Source of the DNA: Takifugu bimaculatus
Lineage: Eukaryota; Chordata; Actinopteri; Tetraodontiformes; Tetraodontidae
Assembly (NCBI GenBank): GCA_004026145.2
Contig: CP034993.1
Span: forward strand, 7,848,404 to 7,912,403
Length of the DNA: 64,000 nt
Direction: 5' to 3'
This document shows, piece by piece, positions 34,701 to 44,950 of the stretch (positions are counted from its first letter, which is position 1; every line of letters starts with the position of its first letter). The position numbers were made by a program, and so were the translations under genes. Under the pieces are notes generated by a model. The model was not told the DNA's origin. It saw nothing but the letters and a program-made list of their open reading frames with translations, and searched no databases.

Positions 34701-36953
34701 TCTCTCCCGGCTGAACCTCGGCGCCTTGAGTCACCAGGGTAACCGTGTCATTTTGCACAGCCTTCCCATGATGCTCTTCGTCCCCGGCAACGGCTTCAGC
34801 AACAACCGGTGTGGCCACGATCATCTGCTGCTGGATGTAGGCCCCTTCTGGAGTCTCCACAAACGCCAACTGCTCCCCAGCTACAGCTACTCTGCCCTGG
34901 GTCACCACTGCCTGGCCATCATCCTGCAGCGTGACCACGTAGGCCTCGGGTATCGAGTCTTCTACAGGAGCCTGCTGACCCGATACAACGGTGTGCACGT
35001 CTCCTTTTTGATACACCTTGATTTTCTTCTCTTCCACCTGTTTATGGACGTGCTCGCATATCTGCAATACTTCCGTCATCAGCAGATGTCTTGCCAGGTT
35101 GGCAATATCTGCCATTATACAGAAATTGAATGTGAGCGTGGAGGTGTAGGCAAAATCGAGCAGAGGGAGGAAGCTGGCTTTGGAGAAACCTGCAGGAAGA
35201 AAAACATTCTATAAGTCTTCTGTTGAGGCAGGAAAACATTATTTAATAAAAAGCCACTGAACCCAGAAGCCCAGAAGACCACACTTGAGATAGACAGATA
35301 AAGTCAGTCACCTTTTACGTTACTTAAAGTTGATTTTATATCGTTAAGAGTATCTACAGATCTAATATTAAAGTTCTATATTATCATCTAGTATTATATG
35401 AAGAAGAAAATCAACACTACAGGTTTTCTGAAAATGCACTAAGGTACTGAACTTAAACTTTATTTTAAAGACTTTTACAGACCTTTATTCTTATGGCCAT
35501 TGTAATACCTCCATAAAATGGCATTATTTTGCTAATTTTTCCATTTTTAAGGTGTCTTGTTGTCAGAATGATGTGGAAATGAGTAGTACTGCAAATAGGA
35601 CAAAATGGAGTCTCACCAGAGAGGTCCACCACAGCCTCATGGGTGGAAGCAGCACCCCTTTCAAAAAAGAGTTCATGGAAATATTCACTGCACGCCGCCA
35701 GAATGGCTTTGTGTGCACGAAACTCGTCTCCTTCAATTAAGAGAGTGATGTCACAAAACTGATTACTGAGGCGTTGGCGGTTGAGCTTTTCCAACATAGT
35801 CTGGCTGTGTTTGGGCAGGAACTGATTCACCTCGCCCTTGCTGTCCACCTGAAGAGGAAATACAATCAAAGATTAGTAAAGATTTACTGCAAAGGGCACA
35901 AAAGGGCATCTCTGTAATCATAACATCTTTGAACATTTCAGAACGTACAAAGACCAACTCATGTTTGGTGGCTGTTTTGGAACCCTTTATTATTGGCTGA
36001 GGTGACGAGTCAGCTGAGAATAAGAAATCCGCCCCCTCCTCTTCCTCGTTTTCATCACTCGCGCCCTCTTTGCTTCGGTCTGATCGAGAGGTGACCCGGA
36101 ATCCCGAAATATCATCCGCACTCCGTTTGCTCTGGCACTGAGCACAAGCTTTGACGTGGTCTTTGACCTGCTTCAAAACACCTGGGATGTCAAATAAAAC
36201 AGCAAAATTAGGAGGTAAGTCAAAGATGCAGAATGATACATATTAGGAGCTCTGTCAATGTCAACAATTTCCTACTTAGTAAAAAGGGTAACAGAAAATA
36301 CACCAAGAATACACTTAGACAATTCTGACATTATTGTATACATGATATTATTTTAAAACGAGATACTTTAATCTAAAAAAAATCTCATAATTAAGATTTT
36401 TTTCATTTCACGATTGACAACCATGCTTTTTTTAAATATTATGGCTGCTCTTGAAGCATAATTTTCGTTTTTGCGGTAAAACAAATAAGGAATGTTTGTT
36501 CTGTATCAGTTTAACTCGCCACTAGAGGGAGACATAATTACACCTACAGCTGAAGCTTTATTTCAATTTGTGCCTCCCCTATTTGCGTGCCAAACTCAAC
36601 TACTTACAAATGCTTCCAATTTTCAATTAATACAGATTACCTCTCCACCAGTACTTGTGCGAAATTGCCTCCCACGTAAGTTGTTGATTGAGGTGCTCCC
36701 CTCTCTCTTTCATAACGTGCGCCTCGTCGATAAGTTCCTTCCTCCGGCTGTCCTGCAACACCACCTCCAGCTCCGTGAAAGCATTCTGGCCTTTCAGTCG
36801 ACGTTGATAATACAAAACACCGTTTCGCACAACATAGCAGGCCGCTGCTTTGCGTATTTTCCTTTTGGTATTATTAGACGTCCCCGGTGCGTATGGCTCT
36901 CGATCATCAGTCAAATAGCGTATGATGGCCAAGTAGCTTTCTTCAGACGACAT
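30886..36953 (-). CDS. zbtb11: zbtb11: zinc finger and BTB domain protein 11
   Basis: Nuclear C2H2 zinc-finger transcription regulator. Ten coding exons on the minus strand: 36641-36953, 35949-36181, 35617-35848, 34183-35189, 33663-33968, 33159-33573, 32898-33015, 32640-32798, 31497-31672, 30886-31415. All have GT-AG borders and compatible phases and join to 1,162 codons plus stop (human about 1,053 from memory). Order of domains: conserved N-terminus MSSEESYLAI, integrase-type HHCC zinc-binding module, acidic linker, BTB domain, long low-complexity region with AT-hook-like GRP motifs, 12 C2H2 fingers, and a conserved tail ending VEVAHVAEVE. The N-terminus, finger order and tail all match vertebrate ZBTB11, so paralogue confusion is unlikely. 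The start is the first ATG and gives the family N-terminus. Confidence 0.96.
31497..31672 (-). CDS. zbtb11: zbtb11 exon 9 (fingers 9-10)
   Basis: It encodes CNVCGKEFYEKALFRRHVKK and CEQCGRKFTQLREYRRHVNN. Donor GTGAGA. Confidence 0.96.
31725..31912. repeat. Dispersed teleost repeat copy in zbtb11 intron
   Basis: It starts with (ATCAA)n and TTTATTTATATAGCG. It contains AGACAAGCAACAGTGGCAAG and AGCAGGACCAGGCTCATGT, and ends near GACCCTCCTGCTGATGG. The central blocks recur at 50,185-50,350, which shows it is interspersed. I know this motif string as common in fish genomes but cannot assign a family. Confidence 0.75.
31911..31978. repeat. (GGAGA)n pentanucleotide microsatellite
   Basis: About 12 units of GGAGA, directly at the end of the dispersed repeat. 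Confidence 0.95.
32197..32335 (+). mobile_element. tRNA-derived SINE, plus orientation
   Basis: It has A-box-like TGGCTGAGAAG (32,216-32,226) and B-box-like GGTTCAAGCCC (32,239-32,249). These are followed by GTAGTAGGGAGAAGTGCCAG and a tail, CTGAGGTACCCTTAAACAG. It lies antisense in a zbtb11 intron and is the same family as the copy at 19,437-19,622. Confidence 0.75.
32640..32798 (-). CDS. zbtb11: zbtb11 exon 8 (fingers 7-8)
   Basis: It encodes CDKRFYEAKDLQQHMNKH and CQVCGKCYSWKKDWYSHVKS. Acceptor CGCCTCAG, donor GTAAGT. Confidence 0.96.
32898..33015 (-). CDS. zbtb11: zbtb11 exon 7 (finger 6)
   Basis: It encodes GESKYLCNTCGATFHRASAL, SKHLKKHQPKPTG and the start of finger 7 (FACV). Confidence 0.95.
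33159..33573 (-). CDS. zbtb11: zbtb11 exon 6 (fingers 2-5)
   Basis: It encodes LCHKEFQYAASLRPHLARH, then REFVCDICGKTLPKLYSLRI, CKVCGKSFTNKHSLSVH and CEYCKKLFVSKRGMEEH. Confidence 0.96.
33663..33968 (-). CDS. zbtb11: zbtb11 exon 5 (AT-hook-like motif and finger 1)
   Basis: 306 nt, phase 0. It begins AAPRPGKRGRPPKHP, an AT-hook-like core, and ends with CPDCGMSFERRYSLIMHTLK and the YKCN start of finger 2. Confidence 0.94.
34183..35189 (-). CDS. zbtb11: zbtb11 exon 4 (BTB end and disordered region)
   Basis: 1,007 nt. It opens with FSKASFLPLLDFAYTSTLTF, completing the BTB fold, then LARHLLMTEVLQICEHVHK. The rest is low complexity, with repeated TVTLVTQGAE / TVTLITGGAE / TMTVVTHSG phrases, a basic KRKRGRPAK motif and the conserved NRRRLRQRSIAEGGYARLH. 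Confidence 0.94.
35617..35848 (-). CDS. zbtb11: zbtb11 exon 3 (BTB domain)
   Basis: It encodes LNRQRLSNQFCDITLLIEGD and EFRAHKAILAACSEYFHELF, the first half of the BTB dimerisation domain. Acceptor CTCTTCAG, donor GTGAGA. Confidence 0.96.
35949..36181 (-). CDS. zbtb11: zbtb11 exon 2 (end of HHCC module, acidic linker)
   Basis: It encodes VLKQVKDHVKACAQCQSKR, which supplies the CxxC of the HHCC module, then an acidic stretch (DENEEEEGADF) and KHELVF. Confidence 0.94.
36641..36953 (-). CDS. zbtb11: zbtb11 exon 1 (start codon and HHCC histidines)
   Basis: It begins MSSEESYLAIIRYLTDDREP as in mammals and runs to ISHKYWWRG. The histidines of the integrase-like zinc-binding module (IDEAH and the downstream ISH) are present. 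Donor GTAATC. Confidence 0.95.
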
Positions 36954-37144
36954 GTCTCTGTCCTCTTCACGGTATCCACGTTGAATTGTGATTTAATATA
37001 GAATCGAATGCGACCTAAATTTATTGATGCGATTTTTTAAAAACTACCTCAGGAATAAGAATTCCCCAATACAAACGTTATAAGAACATTTTTAATTGTT
37101 TGTCCAAGTGGAACTGCAGTATCCGTCAGACTTGCTAGAACAGA

Positions 37145-37169
37145 CAAAATGGCTGCTGCACAACCGGAA
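37145..37169. promoter_or_regulatory. YY1 and ETS motif pair upstream of zbtb11
   Basis: CAAAATGGCTGC (37,145-37,156) fits the YY1 core and ACCGGAA (37,163-37,169) fits the ETS core. Such pairs mark start regions of broadly expressed genes. They lie 190-215 bp upstream of the zbtb11 ATG. The YY1 motif reads on the plus strand. Confidence 0.5.
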
Positions 37170-37663
37170 ACAGCGTAATCAAAAGCGGATGCGCGTCCTT
37201 TGCACAAGCTACCACAAGAGGGCACTTGTGGACTTATTAATACCCCTGCTGTTGAACTTTAATGTTACGTAACGCTTTCTTTTGTATAGCAACAACACAT
37301 ATTATTGTTTTTGAAGGAAGCCAACGATACAGTTTAATGCCTAGTTTCATATTATCGGTTTTTAATATATGTTGACCATTTATTCCTCTAAAAGCAGTAC
37401 TACACACTGAAATAAAGCTCCATCTTGTTAAGGGGCACTAGCTGCCATTAATCACAGCAGACAGCTACATATGATGACAGTGTAATTTATCCGGTTACTA
37501 CATTATTTATGATTGGCCTGCATATTAAAATGAACACTGCAGTCTTTGAAATGTTTGAGCATCCTACCCATGCACATTTATGATAGGCAAAGGTGTAAAT
37601 ATGGTTCATTTAGGATCTCAAAACAAAGGTATTTTTTATCTTCTAAAGACCAGCATCTTTAAT

Positions 37664-37757
37664 GTCTTTCTGCCTGCCTGCCTGCCTGCCTGCCTGTCTG
37701 TCTGTCGCCTGTCTGTCCGTGTGTCCGTCCATCCATCCATCTATCTGTCTATCTAAT
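37664..37757. repeat. (CTGC)n-(CTGT)n-(CCAT)n compound microsatellite
   Basis: Tetranucleotide blocks similar in type to those at 7,956-8,084, with more interruptions. Confidence 0.9.
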
Positions 37758-38236
37758 GCTATAACCACTGGCACTGATGTGACACTGCATGTTTTACATT
37801 TCTATTTTTTATTTCTTGAGTTTGTTTTTTTGCTCTTTCTGAAGTTTCTCTTGCTCACCCACATGTCACATACCAACCCTGACATCAAACACTGGTCAGT
37901 AATGTGTGTCAGCACCGCATTCCACACTGTCTGGGATGATATGCTGAATCTGGTACTACTGGTAGGACAAGTATAAAGTCTTCTGTGGTCTCCACAAGCA
38001 TATAGCTGCAGACACAAACATGCCATTTCCTCCTTTCTCTGTTCAGATGGACTGTGTGTTTACTGTCAACTCTCACTCAATAAAACTCTCACTGCTGCAT
38101 GCAAAGTATGTGTTGGACTGCTAGTTTATCTGGTTTCCCTTTTTTGTCTTGTTTAACTGCCTGTAGATGCCAGATCTAATGTTTGTTTTTTTCCTCTTTT
38201 GCTGTCGACAGGCACCTCACCATGTGCAGGTGAGTC

Positions 38237-38262
38237 CTTACACAAACACTTGTTTGTGTAAG
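38237..38262. repeat. 26-bp palindrome with 12-bp arms
   Basis: CTTACACAAACA, then a CT centre, then the exact complement of the left arm. Perfect over 12 bp per arm. Confidence 0.9.
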
Positions 38263-41200
38263 AGAGGGGTTTTTTTGCTTCCAGGCTTCAGGTTAGTTAT
38301 CATAGACATTTGAATGCGATAGCTAACCGTTGGTACTCTCACAATCAGACTCAGCACAACTCATGCCCATTCTGAACATCATGCTGCAGCTTCCTTGCAC
38401 TTATTGCCACTTCCTCATCATTGACTTCCTACTCTTTGTGTGCACTCCATTGGGTTTTTAAGCCTCTTGCTTCAAAGACAAAAGGCATTCATGAGTCACA
38501 ACAGGAAGGCTGGCACATGCGTCAGACTGATTAAAAAGAAAAGGTCGAGCGCAACAACAAATGAAACGTGACTCTCAGCATCTGCATGTGTTTTGTTTTT
38601 TAAAATAAGCGCTTATGCAGCATTTCTATTGTTTTTTTATAACGTTTGGTTAATCTTGTGGTGGCTTTGTGGCACAGCTGGAATTAACTTTCTGTCACTG
38701 CTTTTTCTAAAACCTTCCGCTCAGTGTGATAAATGTCTCGATTTGTGTGTTCAAGCTATCATCTTTCTCATCCGGTATGTAGGGTTTATATGATCTCTTA
38801 CACCTCTTCACTCAGTCCTCACTTAAGTCTCTTTGCTTTTTGGCATCACCACTGTCACTTGTCGAATTCATATATTCTTGCATCATCTGTTAAATATATT
38901 TGCTATCATATGACATCTAGGAAAAGCAGGGACAGGGTTCACCTTAACCATAACCTTCAGATTATGGATGAGTTCCCCTACTACCCACACGGTTAACCAT
39001 TTGACATTTGGTTTTATGCTTGGTGCTGAGTATTTTTGCCACCAAGCTGAAGCAGGCTATTGTTGACTGTCCACAAGTACAAAGACATCAAATACCATTA
39101 GAGGCCAAGATTTGACCTTCATGTAAAGTGAGTTTTTGCAATCGGAAGAAAATGCCATTTAAAAGTTATTATTTGTCCCGATTTACCGTGTGAAACTGAA
39201 ACGATTAGAAATAATGTCATTGTGGTTTCTCGGCTTCCATCTCCGAGGCGTTCATGTGCTGAAGACACGGCGTTAAGATGTTCAGGAGCCTGAACCACCA
39301 CGACTGCTGCAGTGTTTAAATGGCTTTTTTACCCCTCTGTTATTAAAGAACCACCCCCCGAGAGTCCAGATATGCTAAACATCGAATTTCCATGTATTTC
39401 CATGGTCCTTGTTTTATTGTTTGCTGTTATTTATTTTCAAATCAAATTTATTTTCTCCCCTGTGAAGCTTTTAAGGTGGCTCTCAGTCAAAAATAAATAT
39501 TTAAAGTTCCTTTTCTTTGCATCCCAGAGTTCAGACACATCATTTCAATACAATTTGAACATCTCTCACCCTTCAGTGGGCTTCAGGGGCTGTTTTTCCT
39601 GCCTTCGTGCTAAACTAACTCGATTATTTCTAAATACTACAGACTGCAAAGTGCTACTACTTGCAAGCAAAACTGTAAAGGATGCTTAAAGCAGCACCTA
39701 AACGAGTTAAACTGATTTATATGTTCCAAACGGATCTTATTTTCTATGAAATCCTGAGTAGATTGCTAAACCAGATATGAAACCTTTCAGGACTACTTCT
39801 GTAATCTACTCTCCTGCCGTTCGTGGGCCCAAAGTGGACTTTAAAGGTAACCAGAAGAATCTTGTGTCTGACCCAGACTCCAGAGCGAGATAAAGCACAA
39901 ACGCAGCTGGGGGAACAGAGCGAGCGGAGACAGCCTTATCTTTCATTGTCCTGTTCCCGCTGCGTCCAAGGCCAGACAGTAATAGAACGGCTCTTCCCAT
40001 ACTGGAGTACTTTTCCATTACACACAGGCTGAGGAGAGTCTGTGTAGTACAGTACAGTACAGTATATATGAGTGCAGCTTCCTTTCAGACATAAATAACA
40101 AAGGACGTCATTTAATATTTCCCTGTGTCAAAGTCTTTATCGCCTGTGTATAGAGAAACGTCAGATCATCTGAGATGAGAGTTACATTCCACAATCTTTT
40201 ACATTCTCTCTCCTCTCTCTCATGTAATACTGCTGATTTTTCCATCTCTTCCATCTTCCGTTGCCCTGACCTTTGTGGGCCCGTCAAAGTTTGTTCCTCC
40301 CACTCGTCCCCATCACCTGTCAATGTCATGCACACGGATCGATCGGACCATTCAGAGCGTAAATGAATCTCAGTCACCTGTCGTCAACGGCAGACCGGGC
40401 AGAAGCCGAAGGAGACACATTGTCGCTGCTTTAATACATCATCCTGCACTTTATAACACCTCTGACCTTCATCTGCGATTACACCTTTCATGACGGTCAA
40501 AATCCTGATTTTGGGGGCCATAACTCATAGCGCAGTCCTATTACATCACACCTTCAAACAGACGTGACCTTGAATTTTGTTGACCGTTGTCATGTAATCA
40601 ATGCTGCATTACAGAAAAAACTGCTTTTTATAGTTATCTTATTCTTGTCGACAAAGTGACCATCAAAATGTAGTTAAGTGACCTCTGATCGAAGCCTAAA
40701 TAAGAAATGTCCATTTCAGAGTCTCGCTGTGGGGAGAAACACTTGAAACCTGACTGCACCATACGTGGGTTGTTAATACAGCTTCGATATTCAGAATCAT
40801 AAAACCACGTTAAAATTACGTAAAGAGAATAATCATAAAGTTTTCAGCAAATCCCAACATCAAGGATGTCATTTCAAATCCTCAAATTTTGAGATTTTTT
40901 GTGATATTTTCTCCACCGTGAGAACCTGTGAACCTGTGCACACCGGGTCTCCGTCGGGTTTGACACAACTAAGACACGAGCACGTGCTTGGTGGTGTGAG
41001 CCGAGGCCTGTTTTTGTAACACAGTGTTGTTAGACTCCTGCACTTTCCCTGCCCGGGCCTCTGGCCAACAGTCCAATTAATGCTCTATCAAGCCTCAGTG
41101 CGTCTTTTACACTCACAAGCTTGACCTTTCACCCACGGGCGATGCTACAAAACCAGAGGATCAGCACCCACACCCCTTTTAAAGCAAACACTCTGTCTGA

Positions 41201-44200
41201 CGCTCCTTTTGTTTCGTTTCCAGGCTTCCATGAAATCAGCCACAAAGCCAATAAAGCTAACGAGGGAGGAAAAACTTGTTATTGGAAATACTGCGATGCA
41301 AGATTTCCCGCTCAGATGTTAAGGTGATTAATTCATCCATTCAGCTCAGGCCATCACAGGCTGCAAAACTGATTCTGTTTCAAGGCAAGAGTCACTGGTA
41401 AAGAATCCAAAAGCAATAAGGACACAGTTGTGTGGATGATCACTGTGAGCGGAACCAGTAGGGAACCAGTAGGTCACTCAGCTCAACTTACACCTCATGT
41501 TCTCACAATGCTGCGACCGCCTCCCCAAATCAAATCCCAAACTTTCCGCTCTACATACCCGGAGGGGAAAAGGTGGGTTAGCTGTTGTTCCTCTTGTTTA
41601 ATCAAAAGTAGCTCCTATTATCTGTCATCATTATTTAGTTTTCCCATGACAAGCGTAAGTTGACCGTGTAAACAACTGTAAACAAACTGCATAAAGCAGA
41701 GCTCCCCCTGAGCACTCGATGCAAAGGCTCTTTCCCACCAGCCACGGCTACACCCGTCATCTTACGGTTCACATTTATTCCCACACACGTGCTCGTCTCA
41801 AAAATCATCCGCATTCTTCTCCTCAAGTTTTGCCTCAAATTAAAGTTTGGAGTTTGTTTTAATACCGTGATGAAATCCCGATTGGTGAGCCGTAAAATAT
41901 CAGTGAGACTGAGTTGTGTTTGCCCGAGCTTCCACTGCTCCATTCGTTGTCCAACATGAAACAAGGCAGCTGTTTTCATCCTCGAGTGAGAGCAGTGAAA
42001 GGGGCCAGAGGCTCCCTAAAATAAACAGGCCATCTGTGCAGCCCCAGGGATGGGTCAGGGTCTCGCTCCATGGTGCTCACTCACTAGGCTCTCACTGCTC
42101 GTATCCAAACACAGCGGCTCTCCTCTCCGCTGGATGAGAACGTTTTGAATTGAATTAAAAACAGCGTGATGAAAAATGACCAGCCGTAAAGTTTGATAAA
42201 TCCCTGGAGCCACTGGGATGACTTCTCATTCCATGGCAGGTGATGTTTGGATACACAGTCATTTAATGGAGGAGCACAAGTAAACATCACTGCCAATAAT
42301 AACTGGAAACACATGATGGGACGCCTTACTTACACTCTGTCCACTACCTGTAATAATCCTGTTTTTTTGGCAGCACCCATCCACAACCTCCTTATATGTT
42401 GAGTCACTATTTACATTATTATTTTTATTTTCCATAATGCACATAATCATGAAGATTCAAAGGTTTGTATCAGCCACGTAAAAAGTATAACGACTGACAG
42501 GATGCCGAGAAGTGCACAAAGCCGAATGCTAACATAGCATAGCACGCATCATTTTCAAAAACAAATATTTGTGATTACCAACATCAAACAGATAATGACG
42601 CGGGTGTTTTTTGCAGTGTGCCTAAGCAATGCCTCTAAATAACGTCTGTCACGTTCAACAGCATTTCTCACTGAACACTTAATACTAGTCAAGTCAGCCA
42701 ACACGGTGTAGCTGTGGCGGCCATGTGTTAACCAGAGTAGACACAGAAATTGCACATGTGGCTACAAGAATGTCACTTAGTGGCCAAAACTATTGTCAGA
42801 ACATTTTGAAACAATCAGGTCTGGAATTTTGCTCACGTGAAAGTATACAGATCCAGTTTGTGATAGTAGTCCACACGTGGCATATGTGGTCGTATACACA
42901 GTAACAGCAGACAGACAGGAGTCGGACACGCTCCATAATGTGGATTCTGTCAGTTAAGGACTCTCCTTGCATCAAATGACGTGATCTTCCATCATGAACA
43001 GCATAATGAAAATCAGAACCTACTGAACTATAAACCACTGACACCAAACTTCTATTAAACCTAATAGAATGAAACCTAAATGCTGCAGCTAACTAATGAC
43101 ATCACTGTAGCACCTCACATTTCCACATATTTTCACATCATAACAACATTGTTTGACCTTTTATTGATCTTCAAGAATGTAAAGCTGTTGTGCAGTGTTA
43201 TGGCAGCATTTTACGGCCGTCGTTTAAACATACATGTAGCTCAAACGTGCACAAAAAATGCAAAACTAAAGCCAGCCCAGCCTGCTGTGCTGTTTTACCA
43301 CAGGGCTAATTCTGGAACATGTCAGATGTTGGACTGTATGTATGTAAATATGCAGTAGAATTGGACACCTGCCCTCTGTATACTCAGGTTATGTATTCTT
43401 GTGTCAAAAGTTTGCAGTAGGAGGTATAAACTGCTAATAAAACAGGGTAATATCGCGAACATGTTTTCATAAGGCTGTTGCCATGAATGTAGATATTTAG
43501 CTCTTATTATATGGTGATAAACTCCAGGTCTCATGAGTGATTGCAGTAAGGAGTCTTTTCCAAACTATGTGGTGCCACTCTAATTACAGCCGGTGTGAAG
43601 GCTGTTTTGAAAGGATTGTTTTTTATTCAGCTGTAATGAAACACGTTGGAGGGGATTAGGGCTCAGAGCTGGACTCCCTGTGTTTCCCTGCTCAGGCTTC
43701 CCGCACAGTCACAGTGAGTCCCTGGGGGCAGGAGGCCTCCGCAGGCGTGTGGCCCGCCACCGTCCCAAGGCTCAGGGGACAGCTGCGTCAGTCTGGCCCT
43801 GTGCACCGAGACAGCAGTGGCCATAAACAAACTGTGCTGAAAAGCCACTGGCTCCGTCCACGGATCTTTTCAAGACTGCGCAGTGAGGCGAACGACCTTT
43901 GGCCAGCTCCTTTCATTAAGTTTGAATAGACTTTAACCCTTTCTGGGAGAGCTGAGCTGTGAGGAAATGCAGCTTGGCCTGTCCAGATCCAGCAAAATGA
44001 GCACAAGGCACTTTATTTTTCCACATGTTGTTACCTTGAATCCACGTATGCAATGGATGTGTTGGTCCAAAACACATTTGTGCTTGAAAGGTTTATAGGA
44101 ACAATCTTAATGAAGTGGGAAAGTTGGAGGCTGTTTGGCTTTACAGGATGAAAAACTCTCATGAGTTCATGGTCAGAATGACTCACGTTATTGAAAACAA

Positions 44201-44654
44201 GCCCACCTCACAGTCCAGCTGCTAGCTCTTTCCACAACCACAATTTGCTCCGTTGTCTGTTTTCCACCTGGTCAGATTTGCACAAAGCACAAAGAGTTGG
44301 TCTAAGATGAAGTGTAGCGGTAAAAGAAGACTTTAATAAAAGAGGGATATACAGTCAAATGAAAGCAGGTGGGGGCTTTTCTTGGTGCATGCAGAGCTGA
44401 GTGTGTTTCAAGTCTTCTAAATTATACACGGTTGTTCAGAGCTTTACTTCCAGGGAATATCAGAATCAGCCCGCAGGATCGGGTTATGACTTTAGAAAAA
44501 ATCCATTTTGTTTGGCTGTAACTTCAGTCTGACCTTGAATAAAAGGACACGGAGATGCAGCGTGTTCCATCACCTCTGTATCAAAGAAGCTCCGTCTTGT
44601 TTGGGAAACCTCTTGCAAAGACTTCCTGTTCCTGTCCCTCCCACAGCTATAAGA

Positions 44655-44674
44655 CCCCCCCCCCCCCCCCCCCC
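44655..44674. repeat. Poly-C (G20 on the minus strand)
   Basis: Twenty uninterrupted C. In the sense of dpt it is a G tract beginning 10 nt after the AATAAA. The length could be inexact in a draft assembly. Confidence 0.9.
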
Positions 44675-44684
44675 TTCCCGATCC

Positions 44685-44690
44685 TTTATT
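44685..44690 (-). terminator. Poly(A) signal of dpt
   Basis: AATAAA on the minus strand, 152 bp beyond the dpt stop, followed at once by the G tract at 44,674-44,655. Confidence 0.65.
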
Positions 44691-44841
44691 GAAATCCACT
44701 GCAAGCTCTCAATACTGATGACATTTTGTTAAAACCTCATAAAAACAAGCATATATGACAAGTTTTAGTCACAAATGAAAACACAAATCATCACTATTGC
44801 ATAATTCCAGGATAATGTTTATATGTGAGAGTAAATGTATT

Positions 44842-44950
44842 TTAGGAACAATGTTTATAGATGGGGGGAATAGCTGCCTCTTGACTATAAATTTGAAATT
44901 CACAGTCAAAATCTGTCATTCTGCACAGGGTGTACTTCCACTGTCGGTCT
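44842..44950 (-). CDS. dpt: dpt exon 4
   Basis: Acceptor TTCCCTTTCAG. It encodes DRQWKYTLCRMTDFDCEFQI and a tail ending at TAA (44842). The Cys residues match the human C-terminal pair. A longer open frame running through the intron from exon 3 hides this exon. Confidence 0.92.

Larger units (their letters stand above)
37176..44654. other. Intergenic stretch between zbtb11 and dpt
   Basis: 7.5 kb with no gene I can recognise. Contents noted: a tetranucleotide run at 37,664-37,757, a possible 18-nt microexon at 38,212-38,229, a palindrome at 38,237-38,262, and an exon-like open segment at 41,225-41,322 with no family match (rejected). The rest appears to be unique non-coding sequence. Confidence 0.55.

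Noticed and set aside
41225..41322. Exon-like segment with acceptor GTTTCCAG, open frame and donor GTGATT
   Set aside because: The peptide (FHEISHKANKANEGG...) matches no family I know, the donor is weak, and no companion exons were found nearby.
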